Shown here in pieces: positions 1 through 7,032 of a DNA stretch of 29,922 nt. The notes under the pieces are model-generated. The model had not been told where the DNA came from. It did no database searches and worked only from the letters and a program-made list of their open reading frames with translations. Location: positions 1 to 29,922 of the forward strand of contig CAYZCU010000010.1 of the NCBI GenBank assembly GCA_964477065.1, given 5' to 3'. Position 1 is the first letter of the stretch. Every line of letters begins with the position of its first letter. The DNA comes from 2-02-FULL-43-11-A sp964477065 (lineage in GTDB: Bacteria > Patescibacteriota > Microgenomatia > UBA1406 > HO2-37-13b). Both the position numbers and the translations under genes were made by a program.

Positions 1-412
<412 letters not shown>

Positions 413-646
413 GCAAATCAATTCTTACTGAATCAATCTGCGAAAATCATAAATATTTTGCGAATTCTTTATTAATTTTGCGAAATTAATTTTTTTTCCT
501 GCCAAATTGTCAATGTGCATGCTTCGTCATCAGTAGGTACTGAATGATGGAAGGTGGCTACTTTGATTTCGCTTGAATCAATAAAGATTACAATCAAAAT
601 GAAAGCTTGAACTTTCCATCAATCACTACGCACTGTAAACGAGCTG
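413..646 (-). other. Spacer between tRNA-Ala and 23S rRNA
   Basis: This A+T-rich spacer of about 230 nt has no coding gene. On the plus strand GATGGAA near 546 is complementary to TTCCATC near 613, and TTTGATT near 563 to AATCAAA near 592, so the RNA can fold into one long stem. A shorter hairpin, TCAGTA-GG-TACTGA, sits at about 529-542. Closer to 23S the element TTCGCAAAAT recurs in slightly varied form. Such folds could serve precursor processing, but the 3' flank of 23S is not visible, so pairing across the rRNA cannot be tested. Confidence 0.5.
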
Positions 647-720
647 TGGACCCGAGGGGATTCGAACCCCTGACCTTCCGCGTGCAAGGCGGACGCTCTA
701 GCCAACTGAGCTACAGGCCC
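647..720 (-). tRNA. tRNA-Ala (anticodon UGC)
   Basis: A cloverleaf is readable on the minus strand. The acceptor stem GGGCCTG pairs with CGGGTCC (with G-U pairs), followed by a D arm with AGCTCAGTTGG, an anticodon loop centred on TGC, and a T arm AGGGG-TTCGAAT-CCCCT. The discriminator is A73. CCA is not encoded (the next bases are CAG), so CCA addition is needed. The gene sits upstream of 23S in the position this tRNA often has in rRNA spacers, but here it is the first gene of the unit because 16S is missing. Confidence 0.96.
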
Positions 721-740
721 AAGCAATACAAACCTATATC

Positions 741-755
741 TTGTTTCAATGAGCG
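741..755 (-). promoter_or_regulatory. boxA-like antitermination element
   Basis: On the minus strand the leader contains CGCTCATTGAAACA, close to rRNA boxA (TGCTCTTTGAAA/TGCTCTTTAACA). It lies between the promoter and tRNA-Ala, where a Nus-factor site for an rRNA unit is expected. Only the similarity is seen; binding is inferred. Confidence 0.4.
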
Positions 756-794
756 TATATTCGAAGAGTAGGAGAGCACGAGAAATTCATCAGA

Positions 795-862
795 ACGTGC
801 ACGTACTACTAAACGAATTGAGCGTTTAATTCGTTGGCTGATGGGAGACGAAAATGTGCACG
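795..862 (-). other. Long stem-loop in the tRNA-Ala/23S leader
   Basis: Nested inverted repeats are present: CGTGCAC at 796-802 pairs with GTGCACG at 856-862, and inside them AACGAATT at 812-819 pairs with AATTCGTT at 828-835. The element lies in the approximately 180-nt leader between the promoter at 909-937 and tRNA-Ala. It may be a precursor-processing stem; no function is shown. Confidence 0.45.
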
Positions 863-908
863 CTCCGAATGCCTAACGATGGTTGATAGAAATCAACATG
901 TAGGTAGT

Positions 909-937
909 AGTATATCCAGATAAGGTGCTTTTGTCAA
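909..937 (-). promoter_or_regulatory. Sigma70-type promoter of the tRNA-Ala/23S unit
   Basis: Read on the minus strand: TTGACA (complement of 932-937), a 17-bp spacer, then TATACT (complement of 909-914). This is a perfect -35, optimal spacing and 5 of 6 at -10. It lies 18 bp beyond the atpC stop codon and points to tRNA-Ala and 23S, with a predicted start near 902. It is the best direct evidence that 23S is transcribed independently of any 16S gene. Confidence 0.85.
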
Positions 938-955
938 CTATCTTTCATGCAATTT

Positions 956-1369
956 TTAGTGCTTACGATGTTTCGTCTTTTCAATGAGTTTTTGGTCAAA
1001 AAGCGCATGTCGCAGATCACGCAATGCTCCTTCTCGCTCATGCTCACTCACATCTGAGGCAAGCACTCGCTCCGCTTCTTCTTGTGCGAGTCGCACCTCA
1101 CGCTCATCTATGTCATGTTGACCATATGCCCGTGACACGAGTATTTTCACATGCTGCCCATCGGTTTCAAGATAGCCACCTCCGATTGAGTACAAATTCT
1201 CTCCTCCATCGGCTACGATGCGCACGACGCCTTCTTCCAACGATGTCACTAATGGCGCATGCTGAGCAAGCACAGTGAGCTCACCATCAGTGCCTGGTAC
1301 GGTGACCAATGATATATCTTTCTCGAAGATGATTCGTCGAGGTGTGAGTATCTGGAGATGTAAGCTCAT
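956..1369 (-). CDS. atpC: ATP synthase F1 subunit epsilon
   Basis: The 137-residue protein has the expected length for the rotor subunit epsilon, which binds gamma and the c-ring and can inhibit ATP hydrolysis. The N-terminal beta-sandwich (about residues 1-85) shows the family pattern LTPRR..F..D, VTVPGTDGELTVLAQHAPL and IGGGYLE. The C-terminal 50 residues are charged and helical (DEREVRLAQEEAERVL), as in the regulatory hairpin. I chose the ATG at 1369 because it leaves one base after the atpD TAA and gives a normal length. Frame stays open another 40 codons upstream, but that extension overlaps atpD and looks non-native. No Shine-Dalgarno sequence is seen; translation is probably coupled to atpD. 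Last gene of the operon. Confidence 0.97.
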   Translation of the reverse strand: MSLHLQILTPRRIIFEKDISLVTVPGTDGELTVLAQHAPLVTSLEEGVVRIVADGGENLYSIGGGYLETDGQHVKILVSRAYGQHDIDEREVRLAQEEAERVLASDVSEHEREGALRDLRHALFDQKLIEKTKHRKH

Positions 1370-1370
1370 A

Positions 1371-2744
1371 TTAGTCTCGTTGTATGTCATCAATTGATCC
1401 AATGAGATAAAATCGTTGCTCAGGTACATCATCATATTCACCAGAGATAATAGCCTTAAATCCGCGCACCGTCTCAGCAACAGGCACATATTTACCAGGC
1501 ATATTCAAAAATTGCTCAGCAACAAAGAATGGTTGTGTCAAGAATCGTTGAATCTTGCGAGCTCGTGAAACGACAAGCTTATCTTCGTCAGAGAGCTCTT
1601 CAATACCCAAAATAGCAATAATATCTTGAAGATCTTTGTATTTTTGCAAAATTTTGAGGACGCTTTGAGCGACATCATAGTGCTCCTGACCAGCGATACT
1701 TGGATCAAGCGCAGATGAGCTGGATGAAAGGGGATCTATGGCTGGGTACAAGCCTTGCTCCGCAAGGGATCGTTCAAGACTGACAGATGCATCCAAATGG
1801 GCAAATGTTGCCACGGGTGCTGGATCCGTGTAGTCGTCTGCAGGCACATAGACAGCTTGCATAGAGGTAATTGAGCCTTTTTGGGTTGACGTAATACGCT
1901 CCTGTAAGGCTGACATCTCACTTGCGAGCGTTGGCTGGTAGCCGACAGCAGATGGGATACGGCCCATTAAAGCTGATACTTCAGAGCCTGCTTGAGCAAA
2001 GCGAAACATATTATCGATAAACAAAAGCACATCCTGACCTTCTTCATCTCGAAAGTGTTCAGCCATCGTCACACCCGTGAGCGCCACTCGAAGTCGATTT
2101 CCCGGTGGTTCATTCATTTGACCATAGACAAGTGTTGTTTTGGGTAAGACGCCACTTTCCTGCATTTCACGATACATATCGTTTCCTTCACGCGTACGCT
2201 CACCGACACCCGTAAAGACAGATACACCACCGTGCTCAGATGCAATGTTGCGAATAAGTTCTTGAATCAAAACGGTTTTACCTACTCCAGCTCCTCCATA
2301 GACAGCAATCTTTCCACCTTTCATGAAAGGCGTAAGCAAATCAAGCACTTTGATCCCTGTTTCAAGGATTTCCTGACTGGCGGATTGCTCGACAAATGTT
2401 GGTGCTGACCGGTGAATGCTCGACATGTGTGTGGCTTTGACATCGCCAAGGCCATCAACAGGCTTTCCCAGCGTATCAAACATGCGTCCAAGCGTCTCAT
2501 TGCCAACGGGGACAATAATAGATTCTCCCGTCGCTTCAACAGCCATGCCCCGCTTCAATCCATACGTATTACTCATTGCAACAGTCCGTACGCGACCATT
2601 GCCGATGAGTGCCTCTACCTCAAGTACGCGAACTTCATTATCTACAGTCACCTGAAGTGCTTCCAATACATGTGGCGTTTCTTTTTCATCAAAATCCACA
2701 TCAACGACAACTCCTCTAACTGCGCTTATTTTTCCTTGAATCAT
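1371..2744 (-). CDS. atpD: ATP synthase F1 subunit beta (catalytic)
   Basis: This is the catalytic subunit that makes ATP from ADP and phosphate at the membrane-bound F1 head; 457 residues is usual. Visible motifs are the P-loop GGAGVGKT (about 150-157), GERTREGNDMYREM with the catalytic Glu-Arg pair, the Walker B region LLFIDNMFRFAQAGSEVSAL, and SAVGYQPTLASEM. The adenine-pocket tyrosine is present in GLYPAIDPL. The next stretch reads SSSSSALDP where most beta subunits have DSTSR-x-x-DP, so an Asp and an Arg are replaced by Ser and Ala. atpG ends 2 bases upstream and atpC starts 1 base after its stop. No Shine-Dalgarno sequence precedes the ATG. Confidence 0.98.
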   Translation of the reverse strand: MIQGKISAVRGVVVDVDFDEKETPHVLEALQVTVDNEVRVLEVEALIGNGRVRTVAMSNTYGLKRGMAVEATGESIIVPVGNETLGRMFDTLGKPVDGLGDVKATHMSSIHRSAPTFVEQSASQEILETGIKVLDLLTPFMKGGKIAVYGGAGVGKTVLIQELIRNIASEHGGVSVFTGVGERTREGNDMYREMQESGVLPKTTLVYGQMNEPPGNRLRVALTGVTMAEHFRDEEGQDVLLFIDNMFRFAQAGSEVSALMGRIPSAVGYQPTLASEMSALQERITSTQKGSITSMQAVYVPADDYTDPAPVATFAHLDASVSLERSLAEQGLYPAIDPLSSSSSALDPSIAGQEHYDVAQSVLKILQKYKDLQDIIAILGIEELSDEDKLVVSRARKIQRFLTQPFFVAEQFLNMPGKYVPVAETVRGFKAIISGEYDDVPEQRFYLIGSIDDIQRD

Positions 2745-2746
2745 AA

Positions 2747-3595
2747 TTAAGAGTTCATTCCTGCTATCATATCAAGCAGTTCATTTGTAATCTGCGTTTG
2801 GCGTACAGTGTTGCGCATCAGTGTCAGCGAATCAGCAACATCTTGGGCATTATCTGTAGCCGTTTTCATAGCCATCATGCGGGCAGAATGCTCTGAAGCA
2901 TCACTGTCTGCATAGGCGCTTCGAAGCTTTTCACGAACATAGTCCTGTAACAATCGTGGAAAAACAACCTCAGCTGATGGCTCAATGACATATGTAGGCC
3001 TCTGCGCGTCAAGTGGTTCACCCGCGACATCATCAAGGGATTGTATAGGCATAATCTGCACACACACCGGCTCACTTTTCATTGAGTTCACAAATGAGTT
3101 GTAGATAAGAGAAACGGATGCATACTCACCTGTCAAAAACTTGTCTTCAGTAAATGCATAGAGTGCTGAAAGTGTTTCATCACGCGAGGCGTGTGAAGCA
3201 AAATCTCCAATCAGTGATCTCGATGTGTGCGCAATAAACTGTGCGCCTTTCTGCCCTACTGCTATAAAGTCACTGTCAGAATCACATGTTTTTGTTAAAA
3301 ATTGAAACAAGCGAGTATGAAATGCACCACATAATCCCTTATGTGAGGTCATGAGAATATACAATTTCTTCGTACCCTGTGTTTGCATCAAAAGTGGTAT
3401 TTTCAAATCATCCGTTTGGTGTGATTGCAGAAGTGTGTGAAGCATTGAAAATAACGCATGACGATATTCTCGGCCTTCCAGAGCAATTTTTTGAGATTTC
3501 TTCATCTTTACAGCAGAAACCATATGCATCGCATTTGTAATTTTGCGTACATTTTTGACTGATTTTATTTTTTTTCGTATGTCTCGGATGTTCAT
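2747..3595 (-). CDS. atpG: ATP synthase F1 subunit gamma
   Basis: The central rotor shaft, 282 residues, normal length. The N-terminal helix carries the family signature IRDIRKKIKSV.NVRKIT.AM.MVSA.KM, and the C-terminal helix carries LMRNTVRQTQITNELLDMIAG; these two form the coiled coil inside the alpha/beta ring. The middle domain includes TSHKGLCGAFHTRLF, the conserved GLCG region. The ATG at 3595 follows an 80-bp array of 8-bp CTAG repeats that separates it from atpA, the only large gap in the F1 part of the operon. No Shine-Dalgarno sequence lies before the start; the nearby bases are the edge of the repeat array. Confidence 0.97.
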   Translation of the reverse strand: MNIRDIRKKIKSVKNVRKITNAMHMVSAVKMKKSQKIALEGREYRHALFSMLHTLLQSHQTDDLKIPLLMQTQGTKKLYILMTSHKGLCGAFHTRLFQFLTKTCDSDSDFIAVGQKGAQFIAHTSRSLIGDFASHASRDETLSALYAFTEDKFLTGEYASVSLIYNSFVNSMKSEPVCVQIMPIQSLDDVAGEPLDAQRPTYVIEPSAEVVFPRLLQDYVREKLRSAYADSDASEHSARMMAMKTATDNAQDVADSLTLMRNTVRQTQITNELLDMIAGMNS

Positions 3596-3603
3596 GGTTA
3601 TAG

Positions 3604-3683
3604 TGATCTAGTGATCTAGTAACCTAGTGATCTAGAAATCTGGAAAACTAGCTCTCTAGATTTCTAGCTCTCTAGATTTCTAA
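3604..3683. repeat. CTAG octamer array A (between atpA and atpG)
   Basis: Ten 8-bp units in unbroken phase: TGATCTAG twice, TAACCTAG, TGATCTAG, AAATCTGG, AAAACTAG, then CTCTCTAG-ATTTCTAG and CTCTCTAG-ATTTCTAA. The last four units are two copies of a 16-mer. The terminal unit supplies the atpA stop codon (TAG on the minus strand, 3680-3682). Left-half AAATCT and right-half AGATTT segments are complementary, so the transcript can fold. It lies inside the ATP synthase operon, and its unit vocabulary recurs at 27538-27654 and 29093-29188. Confidence 0.9.
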
Positions 3684-5197
3684 ATGTCTCGATCGGGATA
3701 AAATTTCTTCATAAATAACTCTACGATGTGAGCAAGCTTCTTTTCAGTTGCTTCATCAATAATTTTTGATTTCTCAAGTGATTCCCCAACTTCTTGATGT
3801 GACTCGTGCATGTATCTAAGCAATTGTGCTTCGCATTCTGACACTTCATGCGGATGCAGCATATCAAAATAGCCTTTTCCACCAAACCAAAATACGATTA
3901 CCTCATCAGCAAGGGAATATGGCTGGTTTTTGCCTTGTTTGAGCAATTGGGTCATACGAACACCCCGATCTATGAGCTTTTTCGTGTCTTCATCGAGTTC
4001 AGATTCAAACTGTGCAAAGGCAGCGAGTTCTCGATATTGCGCAAGATCACTTTTGAGTGTTTTAGCAACTGATTTCATAGCTTTTGTTTGAGCAGAGCTT
4101 CCAACACGTGAGACTGAAGCGCCGACATTAATTGCTGGCCTAATACCTGCATTAAACAAATCAGCTTCAAGGAATATCTGGCCATCTGTAATAGAAATGA
4201 CATTTGTCGGAATATACGCAGATAAATCACCCTCCTGCGTCTCAATAATCGGTAAGGACGTCAAGGAACCGCCACCATTGTCAGCATTGAGTCGACATGC
4301 GCGCTCAAGAAGTCGTGAATGAGCATAAAATATATCACCTGGATAGGCTTCGCGCCCTGCTGGTCGACGCAAAATGAGTGATACTTGGCGATACGCCCAC
4401 GCATGCTTCGTCAGATCATCGTATATGACAAGAACATCTTTCCCTTGATTCATGAAATACTCCCCGATAGTTGTTGCTACATAGGGAGCGATGTATTGCA
4501 TAGAAGCTGAATCAGAGGCAGATGCAGAAACAATGATTGTGTAGTCCATTGCTCCTCTGTCCTCAAGAAGCTTTGCAACTGAGGCGGTATTGGCACGGCG
4601 CTGGCCAATAGCACAGTAAATACATATCATGTTTTGGCCCTTCTGATTAAGTAAGGTGTCAATTGCAATAGTTGTCTTACCTGTTCGTCGATCACCAATA
4701 ATGAGCTCACGCTGCCCTCGACCAACGGGAATCAAAGCGTCAATGGCCTTAATTCCTGTTTGAACGGGGACTGAAACAGGTTCACGTGCCATGACTCCAG
4801 GAGCAAGCGGATCAATGAATGCCATTTCACTGCTTTGTATAGTTCCCTTTCCATCTATGGGTGAAGCAATACCATTGACGACTCGGCCAAGATACGCATC
4901 AGATACAGGTACTTTAAAGATATCTCCAGATCCTATCACCTCATCTCCTTCGTGAATAGCTGTATAGTCACCAAAAACAATTGCACCAACAGCGTCTTCA
5001 AGTAAATCCACAACCATCCCTTGAATACCTCCGGGGAATGTAATAAGCTCTCCATAGGGCGAATCTGCAAGGCCATCTATAAAGACAACCTCATCCTTGA
5101 CCTCCGTGACATACCCGACATTACGTTGGGCAACCGTCTGCTTGGTAGCCTTCATATCCTGTTCAATTTCCTTCAAAATATCGTCGACAAGTTTCAT
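3680..5197 (-). CDS. atpA: ATP synthase F1 subunit alpha
   Basis: The non-catalytic nucleotide-binding subunit of F1, 505 residues, full length. Seen: P-loop GDRRTGKT (about residues 170-177) after VGRGQRELII, VLVIYDDLTKHAWAYRQVSL, ISITDGQIFLEADLFNAG, and GASVSRVGSSAQ, which holds the arginine that reaches into the beta catalytic site. The N-terminal helix (VDDILKEIEQDMK) is where delta normally docks. The ATG overlaps the atpH stop as ATGA, so the two are translationally coupled. The TAG stop is formed by the last unit of CTAG octamer array A. Confidence 0.98.
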   Translation of the reverse strand: MKLVDDILKEIEQDMKATKQTVAQRNVGYVTEVKDEVVFIDGLADSPYGELITFPGGIQGMVVDLLEDAVGAIVFGDYTAIHEGDEVIGSGDIFKVPVSDAYLGRVVNGIASPIDGKGTIQSSEMAFIDPLAPGVMAREPVSVPVQTGIKAIDALIPVGRGQRELIIGDRRTGKTTIAIDTLLNQKGQNMICIYCAIGQRRANTASVAKLLEDRGAMDYTIIVSASASDSASMQYIAPYVATTIGEYFMNQGKDVLVIYDDLTKHAWAYRQVSLILRRPAGREAYPGDIFYAHSRLLERACRLNADNGGGSLTSLPIIETQEGDLSAYIPTNVISITDGQIFLEADLFNAGIRPAINVGASVSRVGSSAQTKAMKSVAKTLKSDLAQYRELAAFAQFESELDEDTKKLIDRGVRMTQLLKQGKNQPYSLADEVIVFWFGGKGYFDMLHPHEVSECEAQLLRYMHESHQEVGESLEKSKIIDEATEKKLAHIVELFMKKFYPDRDI

Positions 5198-5472
5198 ATA
5201 AGTGATGACATAATCGAATCTAATGACCCCCTCAAGGATGCATCAATAATCTTTGATCCATCTCTAATGACCAATCCGCCTAAAAGTTCAGGTTTGGTTT
5301 CAAACGTACAATGTGCATGTTTCAAACTGGGGAGTGCTCTATACAGCTCATCTTGCTGATCAGGTGTCAAACTCACTGCCGACTGTATGACTACCTCCCG
5401 CTGTACATCATCATGCAACATCTTCACGATGCGCTTTTTCAGTTGTGTTTTGGTGTGTATATCAATTTTCAT
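5194..5472 (-). CDS. atpH: ATP synthase F1 subunit delta, C-terminal domain only
   Basis: Delta links the peripheral stalk (b) to the top of F1. Only 92 residues are encoded against about 175-180 in most bacteria. The part present is the C-terminal domain, recognised by LLGGLVIRDGSKIIDASLRGSLDSI, which matches the family pattern GG-x-x-I-x-x-G-x-x-x-ID-x-S-x-RG-x-L. The N-terminal six-helix bundle that binds the alpha N-termini is absent. The reading frame is closed by TGA only six codons upstream of the ATG, so no longer start is possible. The gene overlaps atpF by 11 bases and atpA by ATGA, as expected of an intact operon gene. It is not fused to b. It seems a compact functional form rather than a remnant. 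Confidence 0.9.
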   Translation of the reverse strand: MKIDIHTKTQLKKRIVKMLHDDVQREVVIQSAVSLTPDQQDELYRALPSLKHAHCTFETKPELLGGLVIRDGSKIIDASLRGSLDSIMSSLI

Positions 5473-5968
5473 AAACAGCTGATTCTTTCAGAGATTGAGT
5501 AACATGCTTGATGATATCCTTGTGGTGCTCTTCCGTGAGCTTATGCTTCAATACTTCTGCAGTGAGTGTCTGAGCAGTGGAAAGCGCTTTTGCGCGAATT
5601 TCATCATGCATTCGTGATTGAGACTCTGCAAGCTCCTTTTGGCCACGTCGCTTCAATTCAAGCACCTCTTCCTGCGCATCTGCACGAATCTTTTGAACTG
5701 CTTCTTCTGCTTCTGTGCGAGCTTCTTTGAGTAATGCTTCTGCTTGCTTGTGAGCTTCGTCTAACACTGCTTTCTCTTTCTCGAGAAGACTTTCTTCTTG
5801 CTTGTGAAGATCTGCAAGTAAACGAACCTTTTCATCCTCTTCTTTACGCTGGTCTGCAAGATATGCCATGAATGGCTTATGCAAGAATTTGACAAACACA
5901 AACGCAAAGACACCAAAATTAACCAGCTGTGCAATCAAAAATCGTATATCTAAACCAAGTGCTTCCAT
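5462..5968 (-). CDS. atpF: ATP synthase Fo subunit b
   Basis: Peripheral stalk subunit, 168 residues. One N-terminal membrane helix (about residues 8-28, FLIAQLVNFGVFAFVFVKF) is followed by the typical KPFMAYLADQRKEEDEKV turn and a long charged coiled coil rich in Glu, Ala and Lys (about 35-150) that dimerises and reaches delta. The C-terminus has no delta-like domain. The gene starts 2 bases after atpE and ends with TGA inside atpH. A single b gene suggests a b2 homodimer. No Shine-Dalgarno sequence precedes the ATG. Confidence 0.95.
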   Translation of the reverse strand: MEALGLDIRFLIAQLVNFGVFAFVFVKFLHKPFMAYLADQRKEEDEKVRLLADLHKQEESLLEKEKAVLDEAHKQAEALLKEARTEAEEAVQKIRADAQEEVLELKRRGQKELAESQSRMHDEIRAKALSTAQTLTAEVLKHKLTEEHHKDIIKHVTQSLKESAVYEN

Positions 5969-5970
5969 AC

Positions 5971-6198
5971 TTAGGCAAATTTAATGATGAGTGAAATAAC
6001 AAGAGCATAAATTGCAACTGCCTCTGCAAATGCGAGTCCGAGAATCATAACTGTTTGAATAGTATCTCGTGCCTCTGGATTGCGTCCAAGAGCTTCAAGA
6101 GCTTTTCCACCAATAATACCGATGCCGATCCCTGGTCCAATTGCACCTAACCCAATTGCTAAAGCCGTACCGATTAACTTTGCTCCTTCTGTATCCAT
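5971..6198 (-). CDS. atpE: ATP synthase Fo subunit c (proteolipid)
   Basis: The c-ring subunit: 75 residues forming a two-helix hairpin. Helix 1 is glycine-rich (IGLGAIGPGIGIGIIGGKALEALGRNPEA, given here in outline) with the polar loop RNPEA that contacts gamma and epsilon. Helix 2 carries the ion-binding glutamate in GLAFAEAVAIYALVI. Sodium-binding c subunits have Gln in helix 1 and Glu-Ser-Thr in helix 2. Here those positions are Ile and Glu-Ala-Val, so a proton-coupled ring is inferred. The gene lies between atpB and atpF in the standard order. Confidence 0.96.
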   Translation of the reverse strand: MDTEGAKLIGTALAIGLGAIGPGIGIGIIGGKALEALGRNPEARDTIQTVMILGLAFAEAVAIYALVISLIIKFA

Positions 6199-6214
6199 AA
6201 GATGTATTTAATTA

Positions 6215-6955
6215 TTAATGATGTGCTGTTGTTGATAGATTAATAAAGACAGCGGTCAATAAGGCAAACACGAGTGCTTGAATCACACTGACAAAAATTT
6301 CTAAAAATAAAAATGGCGTTGATGCAAAAACGGGAATCAAAAATGCAATGACGACAATGAGAACTTCTCCCGCAAACATGTTTCCAAATAGTCGAAACGT
6401 AAAAGAAATTATTTTTGAAATTTCAGATACTATCTCCAGTATACCGATAAAAAAATTTAAGGGGCTACTGAAATTAAGAAACTTCTTTACAAATCCTATT
6501 TTCAATTCGGTGATGCCAAAATATTGAATCGAGACAAATGAAATGAGTGCCAGTGCAAGTGTCATGTTCAAATCAGCTGTTGCTCCACGAAGTAGGGGTA
6601 CTGACTCATGAGCTTTTTCAACTGATTGACCTATATGAGGTTGTATCGTGATACTGCCAAATCCCGGCAAGAGACCAATCCAATTTGCACACAATATGAA
6701 GAGAAACAGTGAAGCAATGAGTGGGTAGACTCGATCTCCAACTTTTCCAGCAACGGGGCTAAAAAATGCATACATAGATCGCAGAATATATCTCACGGTG
6801 ACAGCATAAAGAGACGTTGACCGAGGATTGCGATAAAATTGAAGAGCCAGAAGTGCAAAAACGATAATCCCGATCCAACTAGCGAGTATAGAATTCGTCA
6901 CTGGAAACCCAGCTACTGAAAATATAACTTCCGGCTTTATGCTTATATGTAGCAA
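6215..6955 (-). CDS. atpB: ATP synthase Fo subunit a
   Basis: The stator membrane subunit that forms the proton half-channels, 246 residues with about five hydrophobic segments. The essential arginine is visible in SFTFRLFGNMFAGEVL, next to the LEIVSEISKIIS segment; ANWIGLLPGFGSITI and ALISFVSIQYFG are also family-typical. The start is TTG at 6955: a stop codon lies three codons upstream (TAA) and no ATG gives a complete first helix. First gene of the ATP synthase operon, 16 bases before atpE, with its own promoter in the end of dnaE. Confidence 0.95.
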   Translation of the reverse strand: MLHISIKPEVIFSVAGFPVTNSILASWIGIIVFALLALQFYRNPRSTSLYAVTVRYILRSMYAFFSPVAGKVGDRVYPLIASLFLFILCANWIGLLPGFGSITIQPHIGQSVEKAHESVPLLRGATADLNMTLALALISFVSIQYFGITELKIGFVKKFLNFSSPLNFFIGILEIVSEISKIISFTFRLFGNMFAGEVLIVVIAFLIPVFASTPFLFLEIFVSVIQALVFALLTAVFINLSTTAHH

Positions 6956-7003
6956 CAGAGATTAAAAAATTGTTATTCAGGCTTACGTATCATAACCGCT
7001 CCT

Positions 7004-7032
7004 ATAATACAGAATCTCAAGCCTGTATTCAA
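7004..7032 (-). promoter_or_regulatory. Promoter of the ATP synthase operon
   Basis: On the minus strand: TTGAAT (complement of 7027-7032), a 17-bp spacer, TATTAT (complement of 7004-7009). It overlaps the dnaE stop codon and predicts a start near 6997, about 42 nt before the atpB TTG. So the ATP operon has a short leader, unlike many other units in this window. Confidence 0.65.

Noticed and set aside
484..513. Possible second promoter just upstream of 23S on the minus strand (TTGACA at 508-513)
   Set aside because: The -35 is perfect, but the best -10 at proper spacing is only ATTAAT in a long A/T run; the upstream promoter at 909-937 explains the unit better.
1370..1489. Longer N-terminus for atpC (40 extra residues)
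   Set aside because: The extension lies inside atpD, is not like epsilon, and the ATG one base after the atpD stop gives the family's normal length.
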